A stretch of 64,000 nucleotides of DNA, from assembly GCF_910596095.1 (NCBI RefSeq), contig NC_056544.1, forward strand, positions 8,789,155 to 8,853,154, written 5' to 3'. Shown piece by piece: positions 35,881-49,194 of the stretch. A program made the translations under genes and the position numbers. Numbering within the stretch: the stretch's first letter is position 1; the number at the start of each line of letters is the position of its first letter. The notes beneath the pieces were generated by a model. The model had not been told where the DNA came from. It worked only from the letters and a program-made list of their open reading frames with translations, and made no database searches. The DNA is from Thunnus maccoyii. Taxonomy: Eukaryota; Chordata; Actinopteri; Scombriformes; Scombridae.

Positions 35881-36867
35881 TAAACCGACACCCGCGACAT
35901 ACTTTTGTAAATAAAGGAAAGCATAAAAGAGAAAAGTAGATTACGTAGAACATATATTAGGCCACGCACAATGCGCGCATCCAAATTATAACGTGAGTAC
36001 ACAAAAGTACAATCCTGGGAGAGACAGTGAAGACAACACCGGTCCTTCGCAGCATGCTTTGCAACACCACAGCACTGAAACTCCTTTTTCACCATAGACT
36101 GTATATATTTCACCATGGATAAAGTTGTCATGGTTATAACTTGTTTCACTATCTCTAAATGTCCCAAATTTAAGGGCACACATACATAAACCATACAGTC
36201 TATGACATAAACACATTCGTTCAACACCTTCACACTTTCCTGCTGTTTGAGTAAGACACAAGCAAGAATATCAAAAAAGACTTATTTTGTCTTGTTTATT
36301 ATAAAAAAAATATATATTAAGCGCATTATTACATAATAATTTGCAATAACAGATCAATGGCATCATCTTGGAAATCCTCACTGGTCTATTGTTGTGTTGT
36401 AGCCCTATGGACCGTAGACTAAAGATTTCAAGGACATTGGACAATAAGTGAGATTTTTTTTTTTATTCCATGAAATAAGATTAAAAAAGAAAGGAAAGAC
36501 CCACTGATTTAAAAAATCTTTAAATTCATAATCAACATCTCTAAAATTCTCGTTCTAGTACGTAAAATATTTATCATTGTATTTCTAAATATCTTTTCAA
36601 AGAGTGCTTTAATATTTGTGATTTCTTTTGTAACTCTTAAAATACACAGACAAAATGAAAGTACATGATACAACAGTGTACATCCTAAATAAAAATGAGT
36701 GACAGAGTAGTCTAACAGTGACACAGTAAGCTTTAAGCATCCTATTCTAATGAGATACACTGAATGTCAAAGTGCATTTTAAATCCCACTGCATTATTGG
36801 CAGTTAATCATTGAAAGGAAATTGCTCCAAACTAAGAATAATACATTTCGATTGTGCTAATAGAAGA
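35881..36867. other. pgap6-lurap1 intergenic region with lurap1 3' UTR
   Basis: Holds the likely 3' UTR of lurap1; minus-strand AATAAA signals occur at 36472-36477 and about 36295-36300. A small inverted-repeat pair CATAGACTGTATA (36093 and, reversed, about 36190-36202) marks a fish MITE family seen again near 50592. Confidence 0.45.
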
Positions 36868-39407
36868 TCATAAAAATGTCACATCGTCCTGTGACTCCAC
36901 CCAGCACCACTGAGCATCATACCCCAGCAAAACGTTCTCTCTATCAGGGGTGCTCTTGTCTTCTTCCATCATATTGTTCTGAGAGGCTCTGAGACTCCCC
37001 TGAGTTTGGTGCTCTGTCTGTGTCTTTGCTGACTGTTGAATGAGGGCAAAACTACCAGCACCCACTTTTACATCTCTTCTTGCAACCTTGCAAGATCTCT
37101 GCAGAGCTCTTCTGATGGGGTCAGCACCAACTTTGATGTCCTGTGATGGAGCTGCATCTGAGTCCTGTGGTTGTGACTTTGGTAAATTGGCGCTAACCAA
37201 ACTGTTGGCAGGAGTAGATGATGCCTGTGTGGAACAACTGACTTCACATTTGGAGTTGGAAGGACTCGGAGGTCTTGCCTCAGTTGATTCTGGGCAGAGC
37301 ATGTCAAAGTAGCTTTTGCCATCGCCAGTGTGTGGTGGGTGATCTGCTGATTCCTCACCAGTGGTTTCAGCCAAGTCATAAAGGCAGGTTGGACTTGGGC
37401 TTTCCCTGTAAGAGTAATAGCAAGAATATTTAGCTAAATGTGGAGCCTGAGCCCTAAACCCAAGCCTGCGAGCCAGAGCTAAAACTACACATGACATGCT
37501 CCACTCTCTGCAATGCCTATCCAACACACTCTTTCAATTTGACCGTCTGTTTAAGCTGTCAGAAATGCCCAGCTCTTCCTCTACTCTGCCAGTGCTGCTG
37601 CTGCTCATTGCACCATCATTGTATTTCCTGATCTCCATCACCTTCTTTGCTGCTGCTGCTTTGCTTTGTTCAGCCCCACCGGCATCCACTTGCTGGCTCT
37701 AACTATTTCAAGGGAGTGGATATTTAACTGAAGATATATCTTCCTCTGCGAAAGTGAATGCCGCGCATAGTCATGAGACCAGAGCCAAGAAAGAAATTCA
37801 GTTGTTTTTGTTTCAGGTTTGACAGGTTACAGTGTCAGCTAATTGAGTTAATTGTACACAACTACACTGCATGAAAAGAGATGAATCTGGCCAAGTGTAG
37901 GGCTTGTAAATACAGGTGTAAGCTTCTTTTCTCTGATGTGTGTGCAAATAACAGATCAGACCTGTATGAAAGGCAAACACAAACCACAAAAAAAAGCTGG
38001 AAAGATTTACTTTGTGGAGATTTGCAGCAGAGATTTTAGGAAATCCTCAGATCAAGTTCTGCTAGAGTTTTAGCTGACTGCTGGCCTGTGTAATCTCACA
38101 TCACTTCATAAGACACCTACAAAGAGTAAAAAAAATGTATATGCTTTAAAACACAGTCCAATATTATTGGGAACACTGACGAATACATCAAGTGATTCTT
38201 AATTTGAGATTAAACTATTTTGGTTAAGAGTAGAATAAACGTTAATTTTATGGGTCTTTTATACATAAGTGCCTCTTGTGATAGTGACGACTCACCTTAA
38301 CTCCACTACAATATTTTGCCTGAGGGTAGGGCAAAATTACTTTATTTGAAGCAATGCATATTATCAGATATTACTTTTCATAAAAAATAAGTGCAAATTT
38401 CCAATTAAAACACCCGGCAAACTGTACACTCTACCTCCAGGGGGACATTGAGGCCCCGGGCTCTTCCAGAGTCACCAGGCTGCTCAGACTTCCTGTCAAG
38501 CTGCTGCCACGGCTGGCTAAGGCGCCCCGCTCCTCCATCAGCCAACGCATGGCCTCGATACCCTCGTGCACAGCCACCAGCTGGCGCAGAATCCTCACAT
38601 CAGCAGAACGCAGCCACCTCTGCAGGAACAGGATGGGACGTTATAGGCTAGATAACTGTAAGGAAACACCTGAGTGTCCTTGCAGGTGTACGTGTGTATA
38701 CTATGAATTCTTGGCCCCTTGCAGTAAACATCTCTCAGGGGACCCCTTGAGAGAACTCACCCTGCTTGTGCTTCCCCTGTTTTTGTGCTCATTTGACTAC
38801 AATACATGAAGCACAAGAAAAGAGCGAGAGAATTGAGAGGAATGAGGGAGGAACCGAGGTGGAGGAGAATGAGCAGAGGAATCCAGTCAGAATGTGTGAA
38901 ATGAATGTAAGTGAATGAGAGAGAGAAGGCAGCTGAGAGGTGTGGTTGGGAGGTGGGTGACAGTGTCTGTTATGAGAAACAAAAATGAGCTGGTGAAGTA
39001 GTTCAGAAAAGAACTGTTCATACAGATGAAAGAAAAACAGTGATTGCTGAAATTAGTTGTGTAAGTTATAGCATTGGCATGGCTCATGGCGCACATGCTG
39101 AGTCAGAACAGAAGGGATGATGATTATGATGTTCATTGAAAACATGCTTAAATATGTTGTATCTATGAGAGTTCATTACAGAGAAGACAATGGAAATCTT
39201 TACCATCTCTTGTTTTAAGTTGCTTATTTTGTCAGAGAAGCTGTCGCTGAAGGCAGAGCTGTGGTCGCCCCTCTCGCCCACATCAGAGCTCCAACAATCA
39301 CCGCAGTCCCTCATCCAAACCAGAAGACTTTCCGGTGTTTTCCTCCCAACTTTATTTTCCAGCTCTTTCAAATCTGGTAATGAATCGTTGAGAATTTCCT
39401 CCGCCAT
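36868..39407 (-). CDS. lurap1: leucine-rich adaptor protein 1
   Basis: Cytoplasmic adaptor; the mammalian protein (LRAP35a) links MRCK kinase to MYO18A in actomyosin retrograde flow and can activate NF-kB. Three exons, minus strand: 39204-39407, 38435-38619, 36868-37405. They total 927 bases, 308 residues with consistent phases. The N-terminus has LENKVGRKTPESLL. The leucine-rich core reads VRILRQLVAVHEGIEAMRW then LMEERGALASRG. The last residues are DAQWCWVESQDDVTFL, the family's conserved end with a PDZ-ligand-like TFL. The core fits LURAP1 better than LURAP1L. The protein is longer than human LURAP1 (239), the extra length being a Ser/Pro/Lys-rich, probably disordered region in exon 3. The neighbours do not suggest a shared pathway. 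Confidence 0.85.
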
Positions 39408-39850
39408 CTCACCGAGTAGTCTTTTACTTCCAGGTGTTATGATCTGATGGAGAAGAGCTTGTGCGTAAAGTCACCTCACCTTTCCAACTTCCACTCTGAG
39501 CAATCGGACCCCCCAGCAAGTAAAATCACACATCCATAAATCTCCCACGCGTGTCGGCAACAACACAACAGAGTCCCCTCGTTATATTCACGAACTCTCC
39601 ACAATAAACCATGATCATGAATGACAAAGTTGCCACAGAAGCGCAGAACGAGCCGTGAAAACGCTGGAAATGGAAACGAGCAAACCATCTGTCCTGCTGT
39701 CACCATTCACTCTACAGAAGTATTGCTGGTATGTGGCCCGGAGCATGATGCTGGAAAGTGGAAATGCTCTTTGTTTAGTCCTCAAACAATGGTGGGAGTT
39801 TCATAGCAGCGGTCACATGGAGAAGCTTCAGTAGGCACCACCTGTGCTCA
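39408..39850 (-). promoter_or_regulatory. lurap1: lurap1 5' UTR and promoter
   Basis: The sequence just upstream of the lurap1 ATG is CpG-containing (cacgcgtgtcggcaac, gcgcagaacgagccgtg) and free of repeats down to about 39850, where AT-rich DNA resumes. Position and composition suggest the promoter and leader. No TATA box stands out. Confidence 0.4.
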
Positions 39851-40384
39851 CAGAGCTTCTGTTTGCGATGTAATGAGCGCACAAATATGATCAGATGATG
39901 ATTGACTGTCTTTATTACTTTGATTAGACTCTAATCACAACATTGTTTGTTGGTCTAACCATTAGTAGCAAATTAAACCTTGATTGCACAACGTGAAATA
40001 ACAAACGAGAATGTTCCTACACAGTCTAACACAGCAGCATGTTTAAGTACTGGTACTGTAGGCTAAATATATTTATGATTATTATGTATCAAAATATAAA
40101 TAAAGCTAGTAATCATATACTGTAGGTGTAGGTATATAAATTTAATGTAGGTTATTGATTATGCACAGTCTAAACTTTACAAAGTGTATAAATCTATCCC
40201 TAAGATGAACTCATATTTTAAAATGTACTCAGGGATAGCACTGTGCAACCTGGTGTAAGATCCATCTAAATAGATACAATGTCAAATGCATGTCCACACA
40301 ACCTAAATGCATGTAATGCAGTATAATTGTGTATCAAAACCAACACTAAGTTGCTCTTTACATTGTTAGGAAGTCAAGCAAGTA
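39851..40384. other. gene-less AT-rich DNA
   Basis: No exon, recognised repeat or regulatory motif could be supported. Confidence 0.5.
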
Positions 40385-41340
40385 AGTAAAATGTATTTAT
40401 ATGGCACTCTCTGGATCAGATGCCACAAAGTGATTCACAATAAAGACAAAAGAGAGACATAAATTAAAATAATATAGTATTATTAAATAAAATGAGGTAA
40501 ATAAGAAGCAAAGACAATTATAAACACAGTGATCGTACAGTAGATCAACAAGAGACAAGAGTTCAACAGGATACTGTTTCAGAGTTTGGGAGCCACGAAT
40601 TCAAAGGCACAGTCTGCCAGCAAACCCTGATCAAAGACCTCAGGGACATATTGGTGACATGAGGCTGCAATATATCTATATTGTGGGAAGGTGGCTGAGT
40701 GTTAACCATAAGAATCTTGAATTGCCAATGTAAAATGATCAAGAACAGAGTTACAAGAGATCCTTTTGGTCCAAAAGTTTCGCAGCAGTGTTCTGGACCA
40801 CTTGTAAACAATCCAGGGATATCTTGCTAAGGCACGTTAGGGTAGCACAAGATTCTAGAGGGGATGAAATCAAACGTGAATAATTGTCTTCATCTCAGCT
40901 TAAGACACAAAAAGCCTATATTTATCAATACTTCTCAACTGGAAAAAGCAGGAATGAATCCAACACTTCATATGCTGGTCCAATACGAACCTCTTTCATT
41001 GGCATTTAGCTGTCGGAAATCATCAGCCATCCAAATTTTAAAAGCATTTAAAAAATGTCATGTCATGTAAAATAGACAATTTATCATGTTTTGAGGGTTA
41101 AAAGAAATGTATTATTGAAAATAATTTGCATTGGCATTGATAAGATATACACTTAAAACCCTCATTATCTGCCCATGCATGTACAAACAGAATAGGACCC
41201 AGAACAGAACCTTGTGGCACACCACGAGACAGAGTTGCAGATGAGGAGGCACAGTCCACAATAGTAACTGAAAAACTAGGTAGAAGAGAGGTAGCAGGAG
41301 AACCACACAGGGCTGAGCCAGAGATACTAACCCACTGCCA
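40385..41340. repeat. decayed fish retroposon-like repeat
   Basis: Begins aaaatgtatttatatggcactctctg..cacaaagtgattcacaataaa, then tttcgcagcagtgttctggacca, and later aataggacccagaacagaaccttgtggcacaccac. These phrases, in this order, are typical of a common teleost repeat. A related fragment lies at 24360-24600. Intact coding frames are absent. Confidence 0.5.
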
Positions 41341-44300
41341 GGTACATATATATTACAAGATTGAAACTACAAAGTTTTGGAGATGCAGATGCTGGCTACA
41401 TGCATGGTGCAATATACACAGTGTCCAAAATATTAGTAAAGGAATTTCCCTGCCTTTTACCACATAATATGTTAAATTTGTACCTTGCAGACTGGAAGTT
41501 CTAAAGTCTTTCCAAAGAGACTGAGTAGAAGAAGCAGGTCTGTACAGTTGCACAGCCTACTTTTAGACACAGATGGGCCAAACAAGGAGGAAGCCAGCAT
41601 CTGCCACACACTCAAATAGACGATTTATTTTTATTCGCCTGTCATCTTGCCCCATATTGATGCCTTTTAAAACCAGGGCAACCGCAAAGGGGACTTCATG
41701 CTTCCTCATGATTGAGCTTAAGACTAGTTTGTAAAGTTATACATCAAGTGCTTTGTGTAAGAAGTGTGTAATCACACAATGATGAAGCAGTGGCGTTCTG
41801 AGAAAATGTAAAGTGGTTTACAGAAAACTAAGCTGAGAGGAATGAGTTCAAGAATATTGGCAAGGTGAAAAAAATCCAAGAGTGGAAAGGACTTTTTAAC
41901 AGAGGGGAAAAGACTTTCAGGGTGGTTTTACTAATTGTCACTGTAGAGGGAGACAAACACTGCTGCATCCATCATAGATGTGTAAGGAAACAAGCACAAT
42001 CTGTTAACAACCAAGTAACTTCATCAGAGAAAAAGTAAGCTCCAATGTTGCCAGCTGTTTTATAGAGGATCTAATTAACACACGTCATTGTGTAATGAAC
42101 ATGCCATTAACATGAGTGTCACACAGTCATGCACACATTGAGAAGTGCATTTGTGGCTGACAGCAATAAAAGTAGCAAAAAACTCCCCAAAGCACAGTAG
42201 GATTCATGATCTCACACCTGTGATTCATAAGATGAAAATTTTACGAGCCCATAGCCCCAACTCCCCTGCAGGGTGCTCCACAGTTTAGAGGCTTATAAAA
42301 TTCAGTCACCTTTACTCTTAAATCTCAGCAATGGAACAGAATCCTCTGCTGTCACTGGAGCTGCTCTGTAGCCACTAATTCAACACTGTAGTCACAGCAG
42401 GCAATTCTTAGGTGAAGAGTGGATGTATATGGGGCAGGATTTTGCTAAAACAAAAAATATACACTAAAATGCTCTTTCTTTCTTCACATTTCAAATAGAA
42501 ATCCTACTAGTAATTGTTGTGGTTATTGTCCAGATGCAAATTCTGTATCTGAACAAAATGAAAGTTGGAAAAGATTTTTTTAAACAGAAAGAAGAGTGTA
42601 ACTGTCATTGGTCTTTTAATGCATTACATGAATGTGCCAGGAATAGCAATGTCTCATTTACAGGAATAATTAAAATATAAGTTTTGACAAAACAATCTCA
42701 CTGCCAAGTCAATTCAGGAGCGGTTCTGGAGCTTTTTATATGACATGATCCTCCACAGCAGATGTTCAGATTTAATTTTTTCTGACCCCTTAAAGCACTT
42801 TTCATCCGTACTGATGTAAAAGTTGAGATATTTCACACATAGTTTGCCTAAAATAATGAATATCTGGCATCAGATAGGCAAGTTAAAGTAGTAAACTTAA
42901 GAATGTGTCTTAAATCATTTTTCACAAATGGCATGACGATATTCTAGTTACAGCATCATTATTGACAAAAATCTCTTGTTTGTTATATTTTGAACTGAAA
43001 TCTGTCTAAAACTGAACTGTCAACTCAACAACTAAACTCTTAAATAAGAAGAAACGAAGAAGCAAAGGCATGAACACAAATTGAGTAACAACCTTTGGAA
43101 GGATTAAATAAATTTGGTTTTACGATCATTATAGATGTTTGTTCACATAAACAGATCTGAACCAGTTAATTGCTGGAGGGTTACAACCAATAATATGCAT
43201 AGTTTAAAAGCTTTGAATTGATTTTCCTTTTCTTCCAATGAAAATATGAAGCATTGATATTCCCTCCACATTAGCTATCTGTGACACAGTCGGAAGACAC
43301 AGAAAAGTCTTTATGGAAGAGACGACATCTGCTCAGCCTGCCACTCTCTGACTTTGGTCATAACTTACAGCTTTGACGTGATCTGTGAATAGATGTGATT
43401 TAAAGAATCTGCCGGCCAGATTCAAAATGCTTGTTATGTCTAAAAAGGCCTGCAGATGGCAGCAGACATTCAACATTTAGGTGTACAGGTGTTTGATGAT
43501 ATTCTCAAGGTTTGAATCATCAAGCCTGATTCTTACACCTTTGGGATTACATTCATTAGGTCTGTTTTCTTAAGAGTATAGATCAGGTTTCACCAATGAG
43601 GCTGTCCCTGAAAACTGAGCCTAAGTCAACACTCTGAGGTCATCTCATCTGCTTAAGAAACAATATGTTGTTTGCAATTTTACAGGAGAGTCTCAGCCAT
43701 TAAATTGTATGATTTTTTAGGACAAATATGCTTGACTGCACAAGTTCCATGATTTCATCAGGGTGAAACATAATATTGAAAGCAAATTTATCATATGTGA
43801 CACAACAACACAACTTGTAATTTCCTTGGTATGAAAGAGTGAGTGGGAAGTTGGAGTGAGAAGTGGATAAAAAAAATAATAGTCAGGTTACTGCGACCCC
43901 CCGGGGGGAGGCTGTACCATATTACGAGCAAGTATGAGCAAGTGTTTTCTGGGCAGCTCAGAATGACCCTGAGGTCAACTTTACATGAGGTAAAGGCTAA
44001 TCATAAAAATGTTGCACAGTGAGAGAGTTATGTTTTTTATGAGTCAGGGCCTCTGACTTCCAGTTTTAGGGAAATCATAAACTTAAACAAACATTAAAAA
44101 ATGGTCAAAATGTGGATGTCATTGAAAGGCTGCCATTATGAGGAGATAAGATTTTTACTGCATCTGTTAGTGCAATTAAGTGTGATTTACTATGAATCAT
44201 AAAGAGGATGTTTGGGTTATTAGGGGAGTTGCCCTAAATTTTTGCCAAACCACCTGAAACATGTGAAGAGCAGAAAAACCAGCATGAAACCACATCCAGT

Positions 44301-45059
44301 GATGTAGACTGCATTTTTATCCTGAAGTCTTTTACACATAGAGAAATTGCTGACTGAAAAAGAGGGATAGATATTTTAACATCCTCGTGGTGTAGCCTAA
44401 TTCCCCAGTGAATAAGCTTGAAGAGTGGTGTGTGTGTGTGTGTGTGTTTACAGGCACTGAGTTTAGAGTCAGGAAAAACAGCATTACAAATGAGGCCACT
44501 CGGCCAGGAAATCCTCCAGGTTCACATGGTGTGTAGAAGGTCCTCACATGCAAACAAAGCCAATCAGGGAGGGCACGGACCCCTTGACATTTAATGCACA
44601 ACTAGGCCAGAAAACACTCAATGGTTCGTTCAAGTTTCTAAAGAAAAATAAGCTTTCAAGTGTGGAAATCATCACATGTCAAACATGAAGTAGAGAAGAA
44701 ATCTCAGAAATCACAGTGCAGAACTCACCTCATACACCATCACAGATGACTTTCAGGACCTACCAGACATATTTAAGAATTTTTTTTTTTTTTTTAAAAA
44801 GGCTCAAAATTAAGAGAGAACTCCTGCTGCTCATGAATTTTTAGTGAGGGGATCATGCTGCTCTGTGCATCTGTTTCCATTTAGGAACCTACAGAGAGAT
44901 TAAATGAGTGTGAAAAGTAATGGATCTCGTATGTATGGAGAGGCCCATTTACATCCTGTAATTGTGTTGTGTTTATTCAAACCATGACATAAAGCACAAA
45001 TCCTGGAGCTGGGAAGTAATACACTATTTACAGTGAGAGTCATGCTAAAAACTCCATGA
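41341..45059. other. gene-less stretch between lurap1 and plpp3
   Basis: No gene seen. Some subregions (about 42200-42410 and 43260-43480) are non-repetitive and of mixed composition and might be conserved non-coding DNA, but this cannot be judged from one sequence. A (GT)n tract occurs near 44428. Confidence 0.4.
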
Positions 45060-45500
45060 ATTTCATTGAAATACATTAGCTTCCAAAGTGCATATCCCGA
45101 TGTCAGATTAAGGCAAAACATAAACACAGATGCACTAAGGCTGGTGTTTTGCACAAAAAGATTGCGTCACCATGCACCAGCCTGCTCTCTGAGACTGCAA
45201 GGGTCATCAATAGATTCCTGCTGCATCAATCTTTGTTGCTACAACAGATGGCAGCGGCACCAGAGGGCTTGCGCTGAGCCTGATCGAATGCTTGATAGGA
45301 AAACCCAAAGGAGCCTGTGTCAGAGGCCACGGGGGCCAGTAGATTCTAAGCACATTAACATTCCTGAATAAATAACCCCAGGGAATGTTATTGTGGAGAC
45401 GTTAAACAGGATTTTCCTCCCGGAGCCCAGGAGAACGGCCAGGCATCACTCTGGCGTCTCCATCGCCCCGGGTTAGGAAGAGCTGAAGAACCCTGTGCAA
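45060..45500. promoter_or_regulatory. candidate conserved regulatory element with CTCF-like site
   Basis: A non-repetitive, comparatively GC-rich island inside AT-rich DNA. It contains GGCACCAGAGGGCTT at 45256-45270, close to the CTCF core (CCACCAGRGGGCGC), next to CAACAGATGG, an E-box. No coding frame makes sense. Regulatory function is inferred from composition and motif only. Confidence 0.3.
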
Positions 45501-47039
45501 AAAAGAAGAGATGTTTAAACCCCTTTAAGTCCTATCCTTCCTTAGATGAAAAAAAAGAAATCTCTTTAAATTGCTGCAAGTTGCACCATGTGAAAGAATT
45601 ATGGTGATTCTGGAAGAAGGTCTTTCCTGTTGCAGGCCTATTTCTGGTGTTTATTTAGATATTGCTCATCTCGTCAGTGTACACACAAACACATCTGAAT
45701 CATTTGACCAATAGTGAAATTTTCAAGCACAAAAACCTGGAATTTATGCCTGCACCACATGACATCAGAAATTCTTAAGTAATGCATTTTGAAAAAATTC
45801 CTTTCCAGTCTTGTACATGCCACTTCCTCTTGTATCTTTCTTAATTCTGCAATCTTGACTACGTAGTGGATTTCACATTGCTTGACACATAACATGTGTA
45901 ATGATGGATTTCCACAGGGACTATGAGGGTAAAGACATTAAGTTTAATGAGACACTTCCGAAAGCCACCTGCTAAACTATCTAACATTTCCCACTGTTTT
46001 CTCTACATTATATTGTGTTTAATTGAGTTATTTGAAGTGTTAATGTCATATTGTGACATTTTGGGATATATCAGACCTCTCCATTCTTTCATGATGTACT
46101 ACACATGCTAGAAACTGCCTGAGTGTTGTAAAATACAAATTTAACCATAGTGGATACAATATTACTGATAGTATGAATTGTACGTATTGACAGAATTGTG
46201 ATTTTGAGGATCTCACATCATCTGGTAAACCGATCCACATATTAGCCCCAATGCATTGAGGATTTAGATCTAAAAGTACCATATTTTTTTAAATTTTGAC
46301 TAAAGTATGTTGGTCTCTACCTGTAAATAGTCTGGTGACTTATTGCTGCAGTAGATACTGAACCCTGTTAGCAATGTTTAACCATTTTAGTGATTTTAGT
46401 GACTTTCATCTCAGCTTGTCACTGGGCTGACCCAACTAATGACTTGCCAAAACCCGACTGTCTTTTACCTCAATTACCTGAATAAGGTGAGCAAAAACAT
46501 AGATTTTTCTGAAAAAAATCCAATTAATTTTCAGTAAGGGAAGGATATTTTATTTTCAAACAATAATGATAATGCATTGAAGAAAAGTGTTTTTTTCAAA
46601 TGCTAATAATAAAAAAAGAGATGAAAAAACAAGGTTGAAAAGATAATTCAGAGAATCAGATAGTAAAGACAGGATAACTGTATTCATTTGGATCAATTAA
46701 TGTTGAGTCAAAAGTTTGTCTCTTTTAAAGTATGTCTGCAGCCTTTTTTCCCCTTTGTGGCTCTGAATCTGTTTTTTACATGGAAATTTGATTCCAAATT
46801 TGTACACTATCAGACTGTGACACTCTGGTTTCAGTGCGGTAAATACAAAAATAAAATGACATCAAGAAACATCGTGCAGCCTTGGTGGAAGTGCTTTCTC
46901 AGAGTGCTTTCCAAGTATTTTAAAGCATTCTTATTGTGAGCCAACTGTACTTCATATCGAGGTAGAGGTTTCGAGACTTCTTGTTAGAAAATGTGTAAAA
47001 CTGACCACAACCAACAACTCATGTAGCTATAAAGTAGAG
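45501..47039. other. gene-less AT-rich DNA
   Basis: Several 60-85 codon open frames without recognisable content. Nothing else supportable. Confidence 0.45.
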
Positions 47040-47804
47040 GGATTATTTCTCTCTAACATGGTGACCAGCAGATGACCGCTGAAGATTCAGGGTGATTTTC
47101 ATCACTGAGTGGATCCACAGACAAAAAAACACGACATCTCCAACCTCCAGAAGCAGGTTAGCACTATCAGTGCTCAGTACTCCCAAAATGGCACAGCTGA
47201 AACTCATATGCCAATAGCTATTGTACGTATTGATTATTCTTGACCAACACAGCACCTGTAGCATGTAAGGGCTGTAGGTGTGCAGCTACACAGAACTTGA
47301 AGTGGTAGGCGTGTGTATACAATGAAATTATATACAGTATGAGTGTGCTTTTAGGAGGCAGGGATGCAATGATACCTTGTAGTTCTTTCTTCAGTCCACA
47401 TCAGCCTTTGGCAATTCCAGTTCTCTCAACTTAGCTTCTCATGCTGAAAAACAGATTAACTAAATGTGTGTTTTATTTTTGCACCTTCGGTTTTAATGGA
47501 TATTTTTGCACATTTGTGCAACAGGCACAACCTGTTCATAGAATGAACTGCCATGGCCTTATATAAAAACCTCCTGTAAAAAAGCAGTGATTCCTAATTA
47601 ACGGAATATTACCTCTCTCCCCACTTGATGCACTATTGTGCCTTGATTCTGTTCCAGTAAGTGCTCGATCTCCCTCCTCTGTTCAGCCAGTGAGGCGGTC
47701 ATCTCTCTCAGCACAGCACGGATGTCATGCACACAGGGCTGTTGCTATGCAATAGGCTGATCTGTGGAGACGGTGCAGACCAGCAGAAACACTGCAAAAC
47801 ACAT
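47040..47804 (-). pseudogene. broken C1q-like (C1q/TNF-domain) secreted protein gene
   Basis: Minus strand. An ATG at 47802-47804 opens a signal peptide (MCFAVFLLVCTVSTDQPIA) that hits an in-frame TAG at codon 20. The same frame continues after the stop with the coiled-coil segment DIRAVLREMTASLAEQRREI and reaches a donor AG|GTAATA (GT at 47611-47612). A second exon after TTTTTCAG near 47450 gives AKLRELELPKADVD, then, one frameshift later, KELQGIIAS. C1q-domain pieces follow in different frames: YHFKFCVAAHLQPLHATGA, VLVKNNQ (then a stop), LLLEVGDVVFFCLW and IFSGHLLVTM. Order and spacing match teleost C1q-like genes, whose domain ends in LQLEVGD..LW..STFSG.LLFP. The stops and frameshifts make it a pseudogene. 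Confidence 0.75.
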
Positions 47805-47871
47805 AGTGATCTCAGTTCTCAGACTGGCAATTTACGCAGTTGAGCTGTGTCATTTGCAAACCTGTGTGACC

Positions 47872-47879
47872 TTTATATA
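47872..47879 (-). promoter_or_regulatory. TATA box of the C1q-like pseudogene
   Basis: TATATAAA on the minus strand (context CTATATAAAGG), about 70 bases upstream of the pseudogene ATG. That would leave a leader of about 40 bases, a normal layout for such genes. Confidence 0.5.
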
Positions 47880-49194
47880 GCACAGCAAAAGAGGTATGGA
47901 GATCGGGGTGGGGGGGTGGGGGGGCAATGGCTGTACACTTTTTCCTAATCAGACTAGGCACATTTAAACAGCTCAGTAAATTTGTACATTAAATATTTCC
48001 TCACTCCCTAAAAACAAAACAAACACATTTCACATGATATTGTGTGACAACACAATGATGAGGAGCAGCAAAATAACAAATAATGAATAAATTACAACTT
48101 TATTCTCACATTAGGGCCAGTTTTTGTCCTCAAAATCTTTTAACTTTGTTGTCAAAATCTCTAAAGAGTTTTTTCAACAGTGGCTGTACTCCAATATACA
48201 AAAAGTACAGCTGTCAGCTGATTGTATGTCTGTAACAGGAAAGAAAACAGCACATCTAACATCTAATCAGTCTTTCACAATTCCAGATGTATGAGGTGAT
48301 GAGATTGTCGGTGCCACCATCCATCCTTCACAAAAACCAAAACTTTTTTTCCTGCCTGTGTCTTCTGTACACACAAAATGTCCCTTTATCAGTGGGTAAA
48401 AATTGACAGTCTGCAGAACTACAATATAATTGAACCTAAGGTTGAAACGACCTGAGTAAATGAGTAGAGAAACCTAACAAATGCAGATGCTTGTTGCTAG
48501 TTCAGGCAGCCAACTTTGGGCTGTATAGGGATGTGCAGAGGGCCCAATGTTTGTATTTGTATCTATATTTGTTGAGACAACAAAATTATTTGTATTTGTA
48601 TTTGAATAAAAGTGAAGAAAGGCTTAAAAATCCTGTTTTTGTTTTTATTACGCTTTTAATTTTAGAAAATTAAAGTGTTACAATAAGTGTTCATGAATAA
48701 TTGCCTATTTTTTAAAACCTAACTTTGTGGAAAGAAGAACTGGAACAACAGGTTATGGAGAGTCCCTTGGGAGCACTTCGTGTGTGTCAGTAGCTCAGCT
48801 TTATCTCTGGGGGACACCCCACGACTCAGGAGTATTGTTCTAATTAGGAAATGTGCGTCATGTAGCAGGTGGATTTGACTCCCCTTATTGAGACCTGCTG
48901 ATAGACGTAACAGCAGAGCAGAGGAGAGAGACTGAGATAGCGATATGCCGACCTGCATGCTGGTATTGGACATGTTTTTTTTTCTTCCCTAAAACAAATA
49001 ACTTTAAAATATTTGTACGAAATAAACATTCGTAAAAGACACACTATTTGTACTCTCTCATAATAATGTACTTGGACTTGGGCACACCCCTAGGGCTGTA
49101 AATATTCTACATTTAATAATCTATTCCACATGAGTTAAAGGACTGGGATGATGTGAATAATGCTACAATATATGGCCTTCAAAGTCACTAGACT
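47880..49194. other. gene-less stretch
   Basis: Contains a G-rich run (gggggggtgggggggc) near 47910 and a segment around 48545-48610 with repeated TATTTGTATTTG. No gene recognised. Confidence 0.45.

Noticed and set aside
36509-36760. 83-codon minus-strand frame past the lurap1 stop
   Set aside because: AT-rich, no homology, lies in the probable lurap1 3' UTR.
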